A stretch of DNA of 64,000 bases from an uncultured Ruegeria sp. (GTDB lineage Bacteria > Pseudomonadota > Alphaproteobacteria > Rhodobacterales > Rhodobacteraceae), in the NCBI RefSeq assembly GCF_947497005.1, contig NZ_CANMFF010000019.1, positions 1 to 64,000 of the forward strand, in the 5' to 3' direction. Below, one piece after another: positions 35,255 through 44,645 of the stretch. The position numbers and the translations under genes are program-made. Every line of letters starts with the position of its first letter. The stretch's first letter is position 1. Under the pieces are notes generated by a model. That model had not been told where the DNA came from. It made no database searches and saw nothing but the letters and a program-made list of their open reading frames with translations.

Positions 35255-36439
35255 TTATCCCTGCCCGGCCAGCTGCCGATACAGCTTTTCAAACCCGCTA
35301 TGCACATGGGTTGGCGAAAACCGGTCTTCCTCACCACGGGCCGTGGCATTGGTACTCAGCCGGTCATATTCGGCGCGGTCGCGGCAAAGATCGCGCAACG
35401 CCTGAGACAGGCCGTCCAGATCATCGACCGCACACAGGCGTCCGACATCGTTATCCACCAGCTCGCGCACACCGCCGCAATCGGTGGCAATCACCGGCAG
35501 CCCGGCGCGGAACGCCTCGACAATTGAAATCGGCAGAGCCTCCCACCGGGATGTCAGCAGATAAAGATCCGAAGCCGCAAGATAGGTGGCGACATCCGAG
35601 ATCACACCGGGGAAACGGATGATGTCTGAAACCCCGGCCTCTTCGGCCCAGGCCTCGACCTGACCGCGCAGCACGCCTTCGCCCCCGACAACGATCCGCA
35701 GACCGGGAAGATCCTGCCGCACACGCCGGGCCACCTCGATCATCGCGTCGAGGCCTTTTTGGTGATCCAGCCGGGACAGTGACAGAACCAGATGTGTGCC
35801 ATCTTCGCCCAGCAGGTCCCGCCGTAGGGCGGCAGCGGCGGCAGGGTCGGCTGGTGGGTTGGGGTGAACACCCAAAAGCATTACCCGTGCCTTGTCGGGA
35901 TCGACCTGGCGCTCCAGCAGGGATTGCATGACCGTTTTGCTGGGGCAGAGCGCCAGATCAGCTCGCTTCCGGCACGCGCGGGCCACCGCGTTGAGGCGGT
36001 CGGGCGACGAGCCGTGATAGGTCATCACAATGGGAATCCCCATCCCCAGACTGGCCAGGCGGGCTGTCAGAAGCGGCGCGGTTTCATGCGCATGGATGAT
36101 ATCGACCTTATGTGCCTTGAGCGCCCGGCGCAGGGTCAAAGCCGAGCGCGCCAGCCAGTACATTCTAAGGGCCGGGTTGAGCTTGCCATTCGCGCTGTGG
36201 TCGCTGACCCGGTCAAGCCGCAAAGGTACAAAGACACTGCCATCCGCGGTATCGCCAAGTTCGCCGGGGGCACCAGCCTTGATCACCTTGTGTCCATGCG
36301 CCATCAGGGACCCGCCCAGATCGGTAATGTGACGCTGAATGCCCCCGCCGAACGAGAAATACGAACACATCTGCAGGATGCTCAGCTGTTCCTTAAGAGT
36401 TCTCTCATTTGTCAGGGGGAGTGTTGTTTCACTTACCAT
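35255..36439 (-). CDS. GT4 family glycosyltransferase, paralogue of the protein at 6544-7743
   Basis: The 394-residue GT-B protein reads YFSFGGGIQRHITDLGGSLMAHGHKV at the start and SRWEALPISIVEAFRAGLPVIATDCGGVRELV at the donor site. It is co-linear with the GT4 at 6544-7743 along its length, so the two arose by duplication. Its start overlaps the stop of the PepSY protein gene by 7 bp, giving translational coupling. It converges with the other GT4 gene with 7 bp between the stops. Confidence 0.88.
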   Translation of the reverse strand: MVSETTLPLTNERTLKEQLSILQMCSYFSFGGGIQRHITDLGGSLMAHGHKVIKAGAPGELGDTADGSVFVPLRLDRVSDHSANGKLNPALRMYWLARSALTLRRALKAHKVDIIHAHETAPLLTARLASLGMGIPIVMTYHGSSPDRLNAVARACRKRADLALCPSKTVMQSLLERQVDPDKARVMLLGVHPNPPADPAAAAALRRDLLGEDGTHLVLSLSRLDHQKGLDAMIEVARRVRQDLPGLRIVVGGEGVLRGQVEAWAEEAGVSDIIRFPGVISDVATYLAASDLYLLTSRWEALPISIVEAFRAGLPVIATDCGGVRELVDNDVGRLCAVDDLDGLSQALRDLCRDRAEYDRLSTNATARGEEDRFSPTHVHSGFEKLYRQLAGQG

Positions 36440-37938
36440 ATCGGCTGTCCCAGTCGGAACGTGATGATTTTGTCCGCACCATCCGGTTTTGTCAGGCGAG
36501 CTGTGATCTGATTGGCTGTATCATTGGGCGTGATGCGAAAAAATGCCTGGGCCTTTTCGCCGTTCTGTATCAGCTCAACGGGCTGCGCGGCCTCTCTATC
36601 TGTTGTTATAGATGCCGCGGTGATACCGGCTTCCCCAATATGCATTTCGATATCAAGCGGGGTATCGCGGCGCAGAGGTGCAGACAGGATCAGATAGGCT
36701 GCCGCGCCAGGTGCATCGATTGGAAAGACCCCAACTCTCTGGTGGCTGCCCGGCCCAAAGCGCTGATACGCGGTCAGCAGAATGCCCAGAAGGATCAGCA
36801 GATAGATCCAGCGGGACATCCCCAACCCACGCCAGATGCGTCGGAGCGGGCCGTATTGTGCCGCCTCAGGGGCCAGCCGTGCCGCAAAGATCAAGGCGCC
36901 TGTCAGGGCAACGCCGGCGGCCAAAAGGCCTGACAGAACCCAGAGACCCAGTGAAACTGCGCCGCCCCAGGTGCCGAAATGCAATGTGTTCATCAGTGCC
37001 TTCCAGCGTGCGAAGCCGCGGGTATCATCCGGGGTGAACGCGCCGAGCACCTCAAGGGTCACCGGATCGACCGACACGCTGCCCCATCCGCTCGTTTTCG
37101 CAAAACCGGCCACTGGGCCTTCAAAGCCAAAAGTACCGGACGGATCGCCGGGCAGCACCATGACAAGCGGCTCCAGGCCAGGCAAGGCGGCAACAGCGCT
37201 TGCCTCGGCCTGTTCAAGGGTGTCGGAACTGAAACCGATAGGCAGGGTGGTGTCACGGGCGGAAGTGGGCTGAGGTTTTGGGGTTGTACCTTCGAACCCC
37301 AGGCCGCCGAGCATGAAATAGAAGCTGGTGATTGCAATCAGGATCAGAAGGGGCGCGGCCCAGAGGGCCGTCAGCCGGTGCGTGGCACCGGACCAGGATC
37401 TGAACCCCCCGGCGCGTTTGGGCCAGCGGAAAAATCCTTTCCAGAAACGCCGGTAGGTAATCAGCCCGCTGACGATCTGATACAGAAGCAGAACAGATGT
37501 TGCCGAGATCAGGATGAAGATGGGGCGTTTGGTGGTCAGAAACGTATCATGCAGATCGCGCAGGATATCGCGAAACCCGCCATCCCTCGTTTCGTAAACG
37601 ACTGCTCCGGTCGCCGGGTCGGTCCAGAAGCTGATGTTTTCGCCCCAGCCGGTTCGCCCGAAGGTGCGATCTGCAAACCAGGGGGCGGGGTATTTCTCGA
37701 TGACGAACACAGTGCTTTCGGGATGGGTGGTTTTAATGCCGTCATAGATTTCCGCAAAACTGGCGGTTCGGTCTTCTTTGGCAATGGTGGTCCAGATTTC
37801 CGGTCGGGCAATGGATTCAACCTCGATACCGACGACAAGCACCGTCCCCGTCAGGAACATAAAGGTAAAGAAGATCGACAGGTGTAACCCCAACCAGGTG
37901 TGCAGGGAAAATAGCCAGTTGCGAAAGGTTCGGTTCAT
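36433..37938 (-). CDS. PepSY-associated transmembrane protein
   Basis: The 501-residue protein begins with RNWLFSLHTWLGLHLSIFFTFMFLTGTVLV, the first helix of the PepSY_TM family. It has a PepSY-like periplasmic domain (GRTGWGENISFWTDPATGAVVYETRDGGFRDILRDLHDTFL), further helices, and HRLTALWAAPLLILIAITSFYFML. Family members are often iron-regulated or siderophore-reductase-like. A glycan gene cluster is an unusual place for one, and its overlap with a GT4 gene is notable. It might couple redox or metal status to polymer synthesis; this is speculation. ATG 37938 is the first in frame. Confidence 0.82.
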   Translation of the reverse strand: MNRTFRNWLFSLHTWLGLHLSIFFTFMFLTGTVLVVGIEVESIARPEIWTTIAKEDRTASFAEIYDGIKTTHPESTVFVIEKYPAPWFADRTFGRTGWGENISFWTDPATGAVVYETRDGGFRDILRDLHDTFLTTKRPIFILISATSVLLLYQIVSGLITYRRFWKGFFRWPKRAGGFRSWSGATHRLTALWAAPLLILIAITSFYFMLGGLGFEGTTPKPQPTSARDTTLPIGFSSDTLEQAEASAVAALPGLEPLVMVLPGDPSGTFGFEGPVAGFAKTSGWGSVSVDPVTLEVLGAFTPDDTRGFARWKALMNTLHFGTWGGAVSLGLWVLSGLLAAGVALTGALIFAARLAPEAAQYGPLRRIWRGLGMSRWIYLLILLGILLTAYQRFGPGSHQRVGVFPIDAPGAAAYLILSAPLRRDTPLDIEMHIGEAGITAASITTDREAAQPVELIQNGEKAQAFFRITPNDTANQITARLTKPDGADKIITFRLGQPIW

Positions 37939-38156
37939 TTGAAACGCTGACAGCTGATAAATTTACCGGCACACTAAATGAAACTGATGTTTAAGAAACA
38001 AGGGGTCGGAGAGAACTGACTGTTTTAGACGCGTGAATCCGGCAGAAGATGTGGCGGTGAGCGCACGTTATTGCAAAATATTCCTGTACTTTGGGCGATG
38101 GGCGAATCCGATACTGCCCCGGATGATACAATCGTTCCAACTTGGAGGTTGGGTAA

Positions 38157-39167
38157 TTGGTGTCTTCAAATTTAGAACAAAGTCGTAAAACCATTTCTAT
38201 TGTTTCGCCGTGCTTCAACGAAGAAGACAATGTGGCGAATTGCTATGAAACTGTAAAAGCGATTTTTGAGGAAAATCTGCCGGGCTATAGGTGCGAGCAT
38301 ATCTTTGTCGATAATGCATCCTCCGACCGGACTGTCGAGATCCTGCGTGAGATCGCTGAAAAAGATCAGAATGTGAAGGTTGTCGTAAACGCCCGCAACT
38401 TTGGTGTGTTCCGATCTGCCTTCAACGGGTTGCGTTATGCCGAAGGGGATGCCGTGGTCGTCATCCTGCCCGTCGACCTTCAGGACCCGCCGGACATGAT
38501 CCCGGAGTTCGTGCAGTTATGGGAAAGCGGTTATGATGTGGTGGCGGGTGCCCGCACCACCCGCGAAGAGGGGATCGTGATGCGCGTGGCACGCGGCATC
38601 TTCTACACGATCGTCAATCGGCTGTCCGATGTCTGGCTGGAGCCGTCAGTGGGCGAGTTCCAACTTGTCGATCGCAAAGTGCTAAATGCGGTGTTGTCGC
38701 ATAACGATCACTACCCCTATATCCGCGGCATCATCGCCAGCTGTGGATTTCGCCGCATCATCGTCCCATATGTCTGGCGGGCCCGCAAAAGAGGTGTTTC
38801 CAAGCACAATCTGATGGCGCTGACCGATCAGGCGCTGAATGCGATCTTCTCTTTCACACGCGCCCCAATGCGGTTCTGTACGCTCAGCGGGCTGGTGATC
38901 GCCACCAGCTGTATTCTGTTCTCTCTCATTTCAGTGGTGTTTTATTTATTCAACCCGGACCTGGCTCCGCGAGGGACCACGACAATCATCGTCGCGCTGT
39001 TCTTCCTGTCGGGCATCCAGATGCTGTTTATCGGCATGTTGGGGGAATACATAACCTCGATCCATAATCAGGTGCGGGGCGGCCCGATCGTTACCGAACA
39101 GGAGCGCATCAATATCGAAGGTCCCGCACGGGATCCGGCGATTGTCAAAGACGAGCATATGGCATGA
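38157..39167 (+). CDS. GtrB-like GT2 glycosyltransferase with membrane helices
   Basis: The 336-residue product has an N-terminal GT-A domain (KTISIVSPCFNEEDNVANCYETVKAIF; DNASSDRT; ILPVDLQDPPDMIPEF; GEFQLVDRKVL) and two C-terminal hydrophobic helices. It would synthesise a polyprenyl-phosphate sugar for the next gene, a GT-C membrane protein whose ATG overlaps its stop (ATGA). Start TTG 38157 has GGAGG at 38144-38148 with 8-base spacing; GTG 38160 is also possible. It is more diverged from the GtrB at 3837 than expected for a recent duplicate. Confidence 0.85.
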   Translation: MVSSNLEQSRKTISIVSPCFNEEDNVANCYETVKAIFEENLPGYRCEHIFVDNASSDRTVEILREIAEKDQNVKVVVNARNFGVFRSAFNGLRYAEGDAVVVILPVDLQDPPDMIPEFVQLWESGYDVVAGARTTREEGIVMRVARGIFYTIVNRLSDVWLEPSVGEFQLVDRKVLNAVLSHNDHYPYIRGIIASCGFRRIIVPYVWRARKRGVSKHNLMALTDQALNAIFSFTRAPMRFCTLSGLVIATSCILFSLISVVFYLFNPDLAPRGTTTIIVALFFLSGIQMLFIGMLGEYITSIHNQVRGGPIVTEQERINIEGPARDPAIVKDEHMA

Positions 39168-41206
39168 ACATGCGCTCGGGTCGGGCGATGTGGCTCTGTG
39201 CCGGGGGGATGGCCTTATGCGGCAGTTCGGCTTGGGCCGCAGATATTCCGAACAGCAATGCCACACTGACTGAACTGCGCCTTTGGTTTGCAGCCATGGC
39301 GATCGCTGCGCTGCTTGTGGTGGGTGTTTTCCGGCAGCGCGGCCAGCTTCTTTTTGGCCTGCTTGGCGCGGCGCTGCTTTTGGGCAGTGCGGCCCGGTTG
39401 TGGTTGACCCAGCCCCTTTGGTTCCCACGGCTCGAAATTTCCGCAACCCCCCCGGAGAACCTGATCATGCTGGCGATACTGGCGGGGCAGACGGTGCTGA
39501 CGGGCTTTGTACTTGTGCGCCCGCAGGGAAGGGCGGCCATAACGGGCCTGATGGCAGAAGCAGGACGGTGGCGGCTGATCCTCTTGCTGGGGCTGGTTGC
39601 GGCCTTTTGCGTTTCGGCAACGCCTTATGTGGCTTACGGGTATTATCTGGCCTTCGGTCTGCAGATCGGGATCGGCGGTGCGCTGAACCTTGTGCAGATG
39701 GCGACGCTGGTCGCGGCTTTCACCGTTTCCGGGCCTGACCGGGCACCCCGCATTCCGGTTCCGGCCCTGGCGGTCTTTGCGACGCTGGCCAGCGCGGTTC
39801 TGGCCTGGGCCGCATTCGACCGCGTGCCTCATGTCGAGGATGAGGTGGCCTATCTGTTTCAGGCGCGCACCTTTGCCGCCGGCGTCCTCGGAAGCCCGGC
39901 CCCACCCGAAGCGGCTCAGCCCGCATTGGAATACTACCTTTTCGATATTCGCGGCGATCAGTGGATCGGCGTGCCGGCGCAGGGTTGGGCCATCGTGCTG
40001 AGCCTTGGCGTGCTGGCCGGGGTGCCCTGGCTGGTCAACCCTGTGTTGACCGGGGTTTCTGTCTGGCTGGCGCATGGCATCGTGTGCCGGGCTGTCAGTC
40101 GCGAACGTGCCGATCTGGTCGCATTGCTGATGGCCACGTCGCCCTGGGTGCTTGCCGTTGGGGGCACGCTGATGGCGCATTCCACAACATTGGTGATGGT
40201 GCTGCTGGGATGGTGGTGCCTGCTCAGAGCCGGAGAGGGGTCAACGCGCAGGGACGTCATGCTCGCGCTTGTTGCGGGTTTGGCTTTGGGCTGGGCCTTT
40301 GTCACCCGACAGCTTGATGGGTTGATCATAAGCGTTTTGACCGGCCTGTGGTTGCTGCGGCGCCTGCCGGGGGGGATCGGACAGGTGGTCGCCTGTGCAT
40401 TGGGCGGTGTTCTGTCGGGTGGGGTCTTTTTACTGCTCAACCTGACGATCACCGGAGATGCGCTGCTGACCCCGCAAGCGGATTACCTGAGCCGGTTATG
40501 GCCCGACACGCAGAATGCCTATGGGTTTGGTCCCCATGTAGGGCCACCGGCCGAGAGCTGGGGCGCGCTCGATATCTGGGTCGGGCACAGCCCTGCCGAG
40601 GGTCTGTTGAATCTGATCAATGGTTTTACCGCGCTCAATTACGAACTTCTGGGCTGGACATTCGGGTCCCTGGTTCCGGTGTGGATTGTGTTCATATGGG
40701 GCAAAAAGCTGACCGGGTTCGACCGGGCCATGCTGGTGGTGTTCGCGATTCTTGTGGGGGCACTGTTTTTTTACTGGTTTACGGGCACGTTCTATCTTGG
40801 GCCGCGCTACTGGCATACGGCATTGTTGCCGGCGCTGGCCTTGGCGGCGGCCGGGATCGAGACCATCCGGGACCGGTTGCCTGAACAGCATCGCGGCCGT
40901 CTGCATTGCGTCATCCTATTGCTGTGCGCGGTGTCTGTTGTCAGTTTCACCCCGTGGCGCGGGGTGTCGAAATACAATGGGTATGGTGGCTATACCGGCG
41001 ACATAAGACGGCAGGCCGCCGGGCTTGGAAACGCTTTGGTCTTTGTCTCGACACAGGGCGATATCGGGTCTGCGCTTTATCTCAACGACCCGTTCCTGCC
41101 CGAGGGCAAACCGATTTTCCTGCGTGATATGGGCCCCGAGCAGAACGCAGCCATCATCGCGGCCTTCCCGGGACGCGAAGCTGTCTATCTGAAGGATAGC
41201 GAATAG
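39164..41206 (+). CDS. GT-C type membrane glycosyltransferase
   Basis: The 680-residue protein has a possible N-terminal signal-like segment (MWLCAGGMALCGSSAWA) and more than ten hydrophobic helices. The acidic loop RVPHVEDEVAYLFQARTFAAG holds the ED pair expected for GT-C enzymes of the PMT/ArnT type. WGALDIWVGHSPAEGLL and YLGPRYWHTALLPALA are further features. It most likely uses the lipid-linked sugar from the preceding GT2 (translational coupling by ATGA overlap). The start ATG 39164 is fixed by this overlap. Confidence 0.72.
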   Translation: MNMRSGRAMWLCAGGMALCGSSAWAADIPNSNATLTELRLWFAAMAIAALLVVGVFRQRGQLLFGLLGAALLLGSAARLWLTQPLWFPRLEISATPPENLIMLAILAGQTVLTGFVLVRPQGRAAITGLMAEAGRWRLILLLGLVAAFCVSATPYVAYGYYLAFGLQIGIGGALNLVQMATLVAAFTVSGPDRAPRIPVPALAVFATLASAVLAWAAFDRVPHVEDEVAYLFQARTFAAGVLGSPAPPEAAQPALEYYLFDIRGDQWIGVPAQGWAIVLSLGVLAGVPWLVNPVLTGVSVWLAHGIVCRAVSRERADLVALLMATSPWVLAVGGTLMAHSTTLVMVLLGWWCLLRAGEGSTRRDVMLALVAGLALGWAFVTRQLDGLIISVLTGLWLLRRLPGGIGQVVACALGGVLSGGVFLLLNLTITGDALLTPQADYLSRLWPDTQNAYGFGPHVGPPAESWGALDIWVGHSPAEGLLNLINGFTALNYELLGWTFGSLVPVWIVFIWGKKLTGFDRAMLVVFAILVGALFFYWFTGTFYLGPRYWHTALLPALALAAAGIETIRDRLPEQHRGRLHCVILLLCAVSVVSFTPWRGVSKYNGYGGYTGDIRRQAAGLGNALVFVSTQGDIGSALYLNDPFLPEGKPIFLRDMGPEQNAAIIAAFPGREAVYLKDSE

Positions 41207-41221
41207 GCCCGGGGCCTATTC
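41201..41221. terminator. Hairpin containing both stop codons of convergent genes
   Basis: GAATAGGCC (41201-41209) and GGCCTATTC (41213-41221) form a perfect 9-bp stem with a 3-base loop. The TAG stop of the GT-C gene (41204-41206) lies in one arm and the TAG of the radical SAM gene (41216-41218, minus strand) in the other. No T run follows. It may act as a bidirectional terminator or RNA-stability element. Confidence 0.55.
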
Positions 41222-43252
41222 TGCCGCATGCTGATTTTCGCCCGACACGAAGTGGCGCCGGAAATCATTGGCGAACATCGTTCGGGTAAACCGGCCGAGC
41301 CCCGAGGCATGTTCGCCAAAGGTTTCGATCCGTGACAGCAGGGTGGTTTTCACCCGTTGATCGACCTGGGTCTGGAATTTGCGGGGCGCGTCGAACTGGT
41401 AATCCTGCAGCACGCCTTCATATCCCGAATTCCGCCAGGCCTCGACATCGAAGGACGAGCTCCAGACGGGTTCATGTTCCAGGGTTTCCGAGAAGGGCAC
41501 ATGCAACATCACGGCGCTGTAGTAATTGATGATCGTATCGAGCATCGCGTGCGCTTCGTGGTCGTCCTTGTCCAGAAGGTCGCTGATGGCCCGTTTCAGG
41601 AAATCAAGCGCCTCGTCCAGCACGATGAAGCGGCCAATCATCGAGTATTTGCTGAGCAGATTACCCCCCAACTCACCGCTGATCAGGTCATCATAATTGT
41701 CCTGCGCCCAGGCGACGCAATCGGCGCGGGATTCAAACAGTTCCTGCTGGTTTTCTTCCAGATACCCGGCCACCGCGTCCCGGAAGGGCTCGGGGGCCTG
41801 ATCAAGGATCTCCTGCATATGTTTGACGATCAGGAAAGGCCGGATGCCACGGGACCGCGCCAGCCGGAAGGCTTCTTCGAAATTGTCTTCGTAATAGAAG
41901 ATCGTCAGCAGCAGGTGGAAAACGCGGGTGTCCAGGTAATCCTGGAACGAGAAATTCTCAGACTGCACCACCATTTCCTCGGTTTCGACGACGGTTGGAC
42001 CGTTATATTGGCCCAGGCATCGGGCAACGACCCGGTGCAGGGTTTTGAACCCGAATTTTTCGCGGCTGTCGGGATTGGCCAGCGGTGCGCCGTGCAGCAG
42101 CATCAACTGGTGCGCAGCCACCCGGCTGACACCGGTTTCGATCAGCTGATCGACGGCATCCATGAAGGATTCCCTGGTTTCACCGGGCATGCACAGGATC
42201 AGCTCTCCATAGGATTGCATACCCTTTGAATGCAGCTCCTGCTGTACTTCGGCATAGGTATCCAGGCTGATATTGTCGCGTTTGATATTTTTCAGGACTT
42301 CCGGATTCAGAGACTGAACCGACGAGGTCATCGGTAACCGGCCCTTGGCCTTGCGCATCACCTTGATGATCCGGTCGCCCCGGTTCTTGCCCGTGGTTGT
42401 CCGGATGTATTTGGGCCAGTCGTACCGATCCATCAGATGGCCCAGATAATCGGCCACCTCTTCATCCTGCACGTACATGCCGAAATTGTCGTCAGCAAAA
42501 CACAGCGGGCTGGCATGGTTGATGCGGGCCACGATGTAATCCAGATCGGCCTTGGTGCGTTCGAACGAGTGGCGGAACACTTTCGAGTTCGATTTCACTG
42601 CCGAATTGCAGAAGGCACAGGTGAACGGGCAGCCCCGCGCCAGCTGCATCAGTGCAAACAGGCCGGTGTCAAAGAACTTGTCCATCAGCCCGGCCAGATA
42701 GGGCGAGGGGATCTCGTCCAGATCGCGGATACGGGGCGGTTCGTCCCCACGCAGGATCTCTCCGGTTTTGGGGTGGACGTAAAGCGCACCCTCGACCGCT
42801 TCTTCCCACATGCCTTCGCGGCGGGCGCCGACATCAATGAAGCGCTGTAGCGTGCTCAGAAAAGCGCGCTCGCCCTCATAGGTGGGGCCGCGTACATGCA
42901 TGTCGATCTGCGGCATGGTCCGGATCCAGCTGTCCTGTTCGTCTTCGGTCAGTGGAAAGTTGGGGCCACCCATCAGGGTCAGGCTGTCGGGGTTAACTGC
43001 CTTGGCATAGTCAGCAAAAGACAGGGCCAGATGGTGGTTCCAGGAATAGCTGGAAAAGCCGATCACATCCGGGGCGGCCGTGTCGATGGCCGTCTTGAGC
43101 TCTTTCGGATCACGAAAGATCGCGACTTCGATCGGTGTGGGGCTTTTTGCATGGGCCTGGGCATAGGTCGCAAGATTTCCAACGCCCAATGGGTAAGTGT
43201 CCGACGTGGCGGTAACAAGGTTATGTCCAAGATCAGCAAGATAAAGACGCAT
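41216..43252 (-). CDS. Cobalamin-binding-type radical SAM enzyme
   Basis: The 678-residue protein has an N-terminal Rossmann region like a B12-binding domain (LYLADLGHNLV...DVIGFSSYSWNHHL...LMGGPNFP). The radical SAM motif CPFTCAFC (Cys208, Cys212, Cys215) follows, then LPMTSSVQSLNPEVLKNIKRDN and LILCMPGETRESF. A long C-terminal region of about 250 residues has no recognised fold. The usual DxHxxG cobalamin-ligand motif is not obvious, so cofactor use is uncertain. It follows the rfbF operon in the same direction, 116 bp after gtrA. It may C-methylate, epimerise or dehydrate a sugar or lipid in the same pathway. ATG 43252 is used. Confidence 0.85.
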   Translation of the reverse strand: MRLYLADLGHNLVTATSDTYPLGVGNLATYAQAHAKSPTPIEVAIFRDPKELKTAIDTAAPDVIGFSSYSWNHHLALSFADYAKAVNPDSLTLMGGPNFPLTEDEQDSWIRTMPQIDMHVRGPTYEGERAFLSTLQRFIDVGARREGMWEEAVEGALYVHPKTGEILRGDEPPRIRDLDEIPSPYLAGLMDKFFDTGLFALMQLARGCPFTCAFCNSAVKSNSKVFRHSFERTKADLDYIVARINHASPLCFADDNFGMYVQDEEVADYLGHLMDRYDWPKYIRTTTGKNRGDRIIKVMRKAKGRLPMTSSVQSLNPEVLKNIKRDNISLDTYAEVQQELHSKGMQSYGELILCMPGETRESFMDAVDQLIETGVSRVAAHQLMLLHGAPLANPDSREKFGFKTLHRVVARCLGQYNGPTVVETEEMVVQSENFSFQDYLDTRVFHLLLTIFYYEDNFEEAFRLARSRGIRPFLIVKHMQEILDQAPEPFRDAVAGYLEENQQELFESRADCVAWAQDNYDDLISGELGGNLLSKYSMIGRFIVLDEALDFLKRAISDLLDKDDHEAHAMLDTIINYYSAVMLHVPFSETLEHEPVWSSSFDVEAWRNSGYEGVLQDYQFDAPRKFQTQVDQRVKTTLLSRIETFGEHASGLGRFTRTMFANDFRRHFVSGENQHAAE

Positions 43253-43368
43253 TGACGATTATCCTTCCAGCACTGGTACCAAATACATTTAACGGTCCAT
43301 ATTCCATTATATCAGATGGACCGGTTGCGGATCGAAATTGTTTTAGTCTGTCGTTTTGAGGCATTATA

Positions 43369-43770
43369 TCAGACCTCCGACTGCCACGGGAAGCGATCGG
43401 TCAGCGCCCGGGAAACAAGGATGAAGGCCAGAACGGCAGCAGGTAGAACCAGCAGACCTTGTGCAACGATCGGATGCAGCCCTGCGATCAGAAGAGCTTC
43501 GAGCGAAAAGGCGTTGAAACCGTAAACCATGACATAGGCCAGCAGGTAGAAGGGCAATTTCCTGAACCCTTTGGTGTCGAACACAATCCGGGCGTGGGTC
43601 ATGAAATTCCACGCCACGCCGATGACGAACGAGATCGCAAGAGCCGCCTGTGCCGGCAATCCCGACAGGCTCAGAACAGAAAAAACCGCATACCCAAAGG
43701 CCGTATTCACAATACCGACCAGAGCAAAAAGCATGAAGGATTGCTTGCGTAGAAAAGATGAAGATTTCAT
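43369..43770 (-). CDS. GtrA-family membrane protein
   Basis: The 133-residue protein has four hydrophobic helices: FMLFALVGIVNTAFGYAVFSVL, LAISFVIGVAWNFMTHARIVF, the LAYVMVYGFNAF helix and LLVLPAAVLAFILVSRAL. The NF...VF pattern is typical of GtrA, thought to flip polyprenyl-phosphate-glucose. ATG 43770 overlaps the upstream stop as ATGA and follows GGAGGAGG, so it is the last gene of the rfbF operon. It may serve the GtrB-like enzymes elsewhere in the window. Confidence 0.88.
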   Translation of the reverse strand: MKSSSFLRKQSFMLFALVGIVNTAFGYAVFSVLSLSGLPAQAALAISFVIGVAWNFMTHARIVFDTKGFRKLPFYLLAYVMVYGFNAFSLEALLIAGLHPIVAQGLLVLPAAVLAFILVSRALTDRFPWQSEV

Positions 43771-44645
43771 ACGGCCTCCTCCTTTAACCGAAGACACCGG
43801 GCGACTCCGGACGGAATGTCATATTGTGGCATAAAACCGGTCTTGTCCCGCAACCGGGTCACGTCCGCTGCCAGCCGGGGCGGGTCATCGGGGGCGCGGG
43901 CGATGGCCCCCAGCCGGATCAGATCGGGGTGGTGCATCTGGTTTGCGACCTCTTCAATCAAATCCCGCACCGGGATTGCGACACCGCTGGCAACATTGAC
44001 CGGACCGGTCAGATCGCTTTCCAGCACGCGCAACAAGGCACGGGCCAGATCATCGACATGCAGGAAATCCCGTTCCTGCCGCCCATCGGTACAATCAACC
44101 GGTCGTCCTGCCCCGAGGTTTGAAATCAGATCGCCAAACAGTCGGCCCTGCGGCTCATCCGGCCCGTAGACAAAAAAGATGCGCGCCCATGCCAAGGACA
44201 GGCCAAGCGTCTGCTGGCCCGCGCACAGTGCCAGACCGGCCCCGGCCTTGGCCGCCCCATAAAGGGTGCGGGGGCGCAGGGGGCTGGTTTCGGCCAGGTC
44301 CGGCACAGACCAATCATATTCGGCACAGCTTCCGGCGCAGACTGCGCGCTGGCCGCCTGTGCGCGCGAATTCCCGCACCAGATGCAGCGTGGCGGCCATC
44401 CAGTCCAGATTGGCCGGGGAAGCCCAGCGGTCGCGCGGCCCGTCATGCCAGGCCAGATGAACCAGATGGCTGGCGCGGGCTGTTTCAAGGGCTGTCGTGG
44501 TGGCGCTGGGGTCCAGCAGATCGCAGGTGATGTCGTTTGCCGGGTCGCGACCCAGCGTCACCACCTCATGGCCCGCCTCTGTCAGAGCCGGGACTGTCGC
44601 GCGCCCGATCAATCCGGTTGCGCCGGTCAGCAGAACCTGTGCCAT
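43767..44645 (-). CDS. NAD-dependent epimerase/reductase (SDR)
   Basis: The 292-residue enzyme has VLLTGATGLIGRATVPALT, GSCAEYDWS, the Tyr-x3-Lys in LYGAAKAGAG, ARIFFVYGPDEPQGRLFGDLI and ERDFLHVDDLARAL. It is close in pattern to NDP-sugar reductases/epimerases (WcaG/RmlD-like). It directly follows a C-methyltransferase gene (TGATG overlap) and precedes gtrA. A late step such as C4 reduction after C-methylation is a reasonable inference. The substrate is unknown. Confidence 0.8.
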   Translation of the reverse strand: MAQVLLTGATGLIGRATVPALTEAGHEVVTLGRDPANDITCDLLDPSATTTALETARASHLVHLAWHDGPRDRWASPANLDWMAATLHLVREFARTGGQRAVCAGSCAEYDWSVPDLAETSPLRPRTLYGAAKAGAGLALCAGQQTLGLSLAWARIFFVYGPDEPQGRLFGDLISNLGAGRPVDCTDGRQERDFLHVDDLARALLRVLESDLTGPVNVASGVAIPVRDLIEEVANQMHHPDLIRLGAIARAPDDPPRLAADVTRLRDKTGFMPQYDIPSGVARCLRLKEEAV

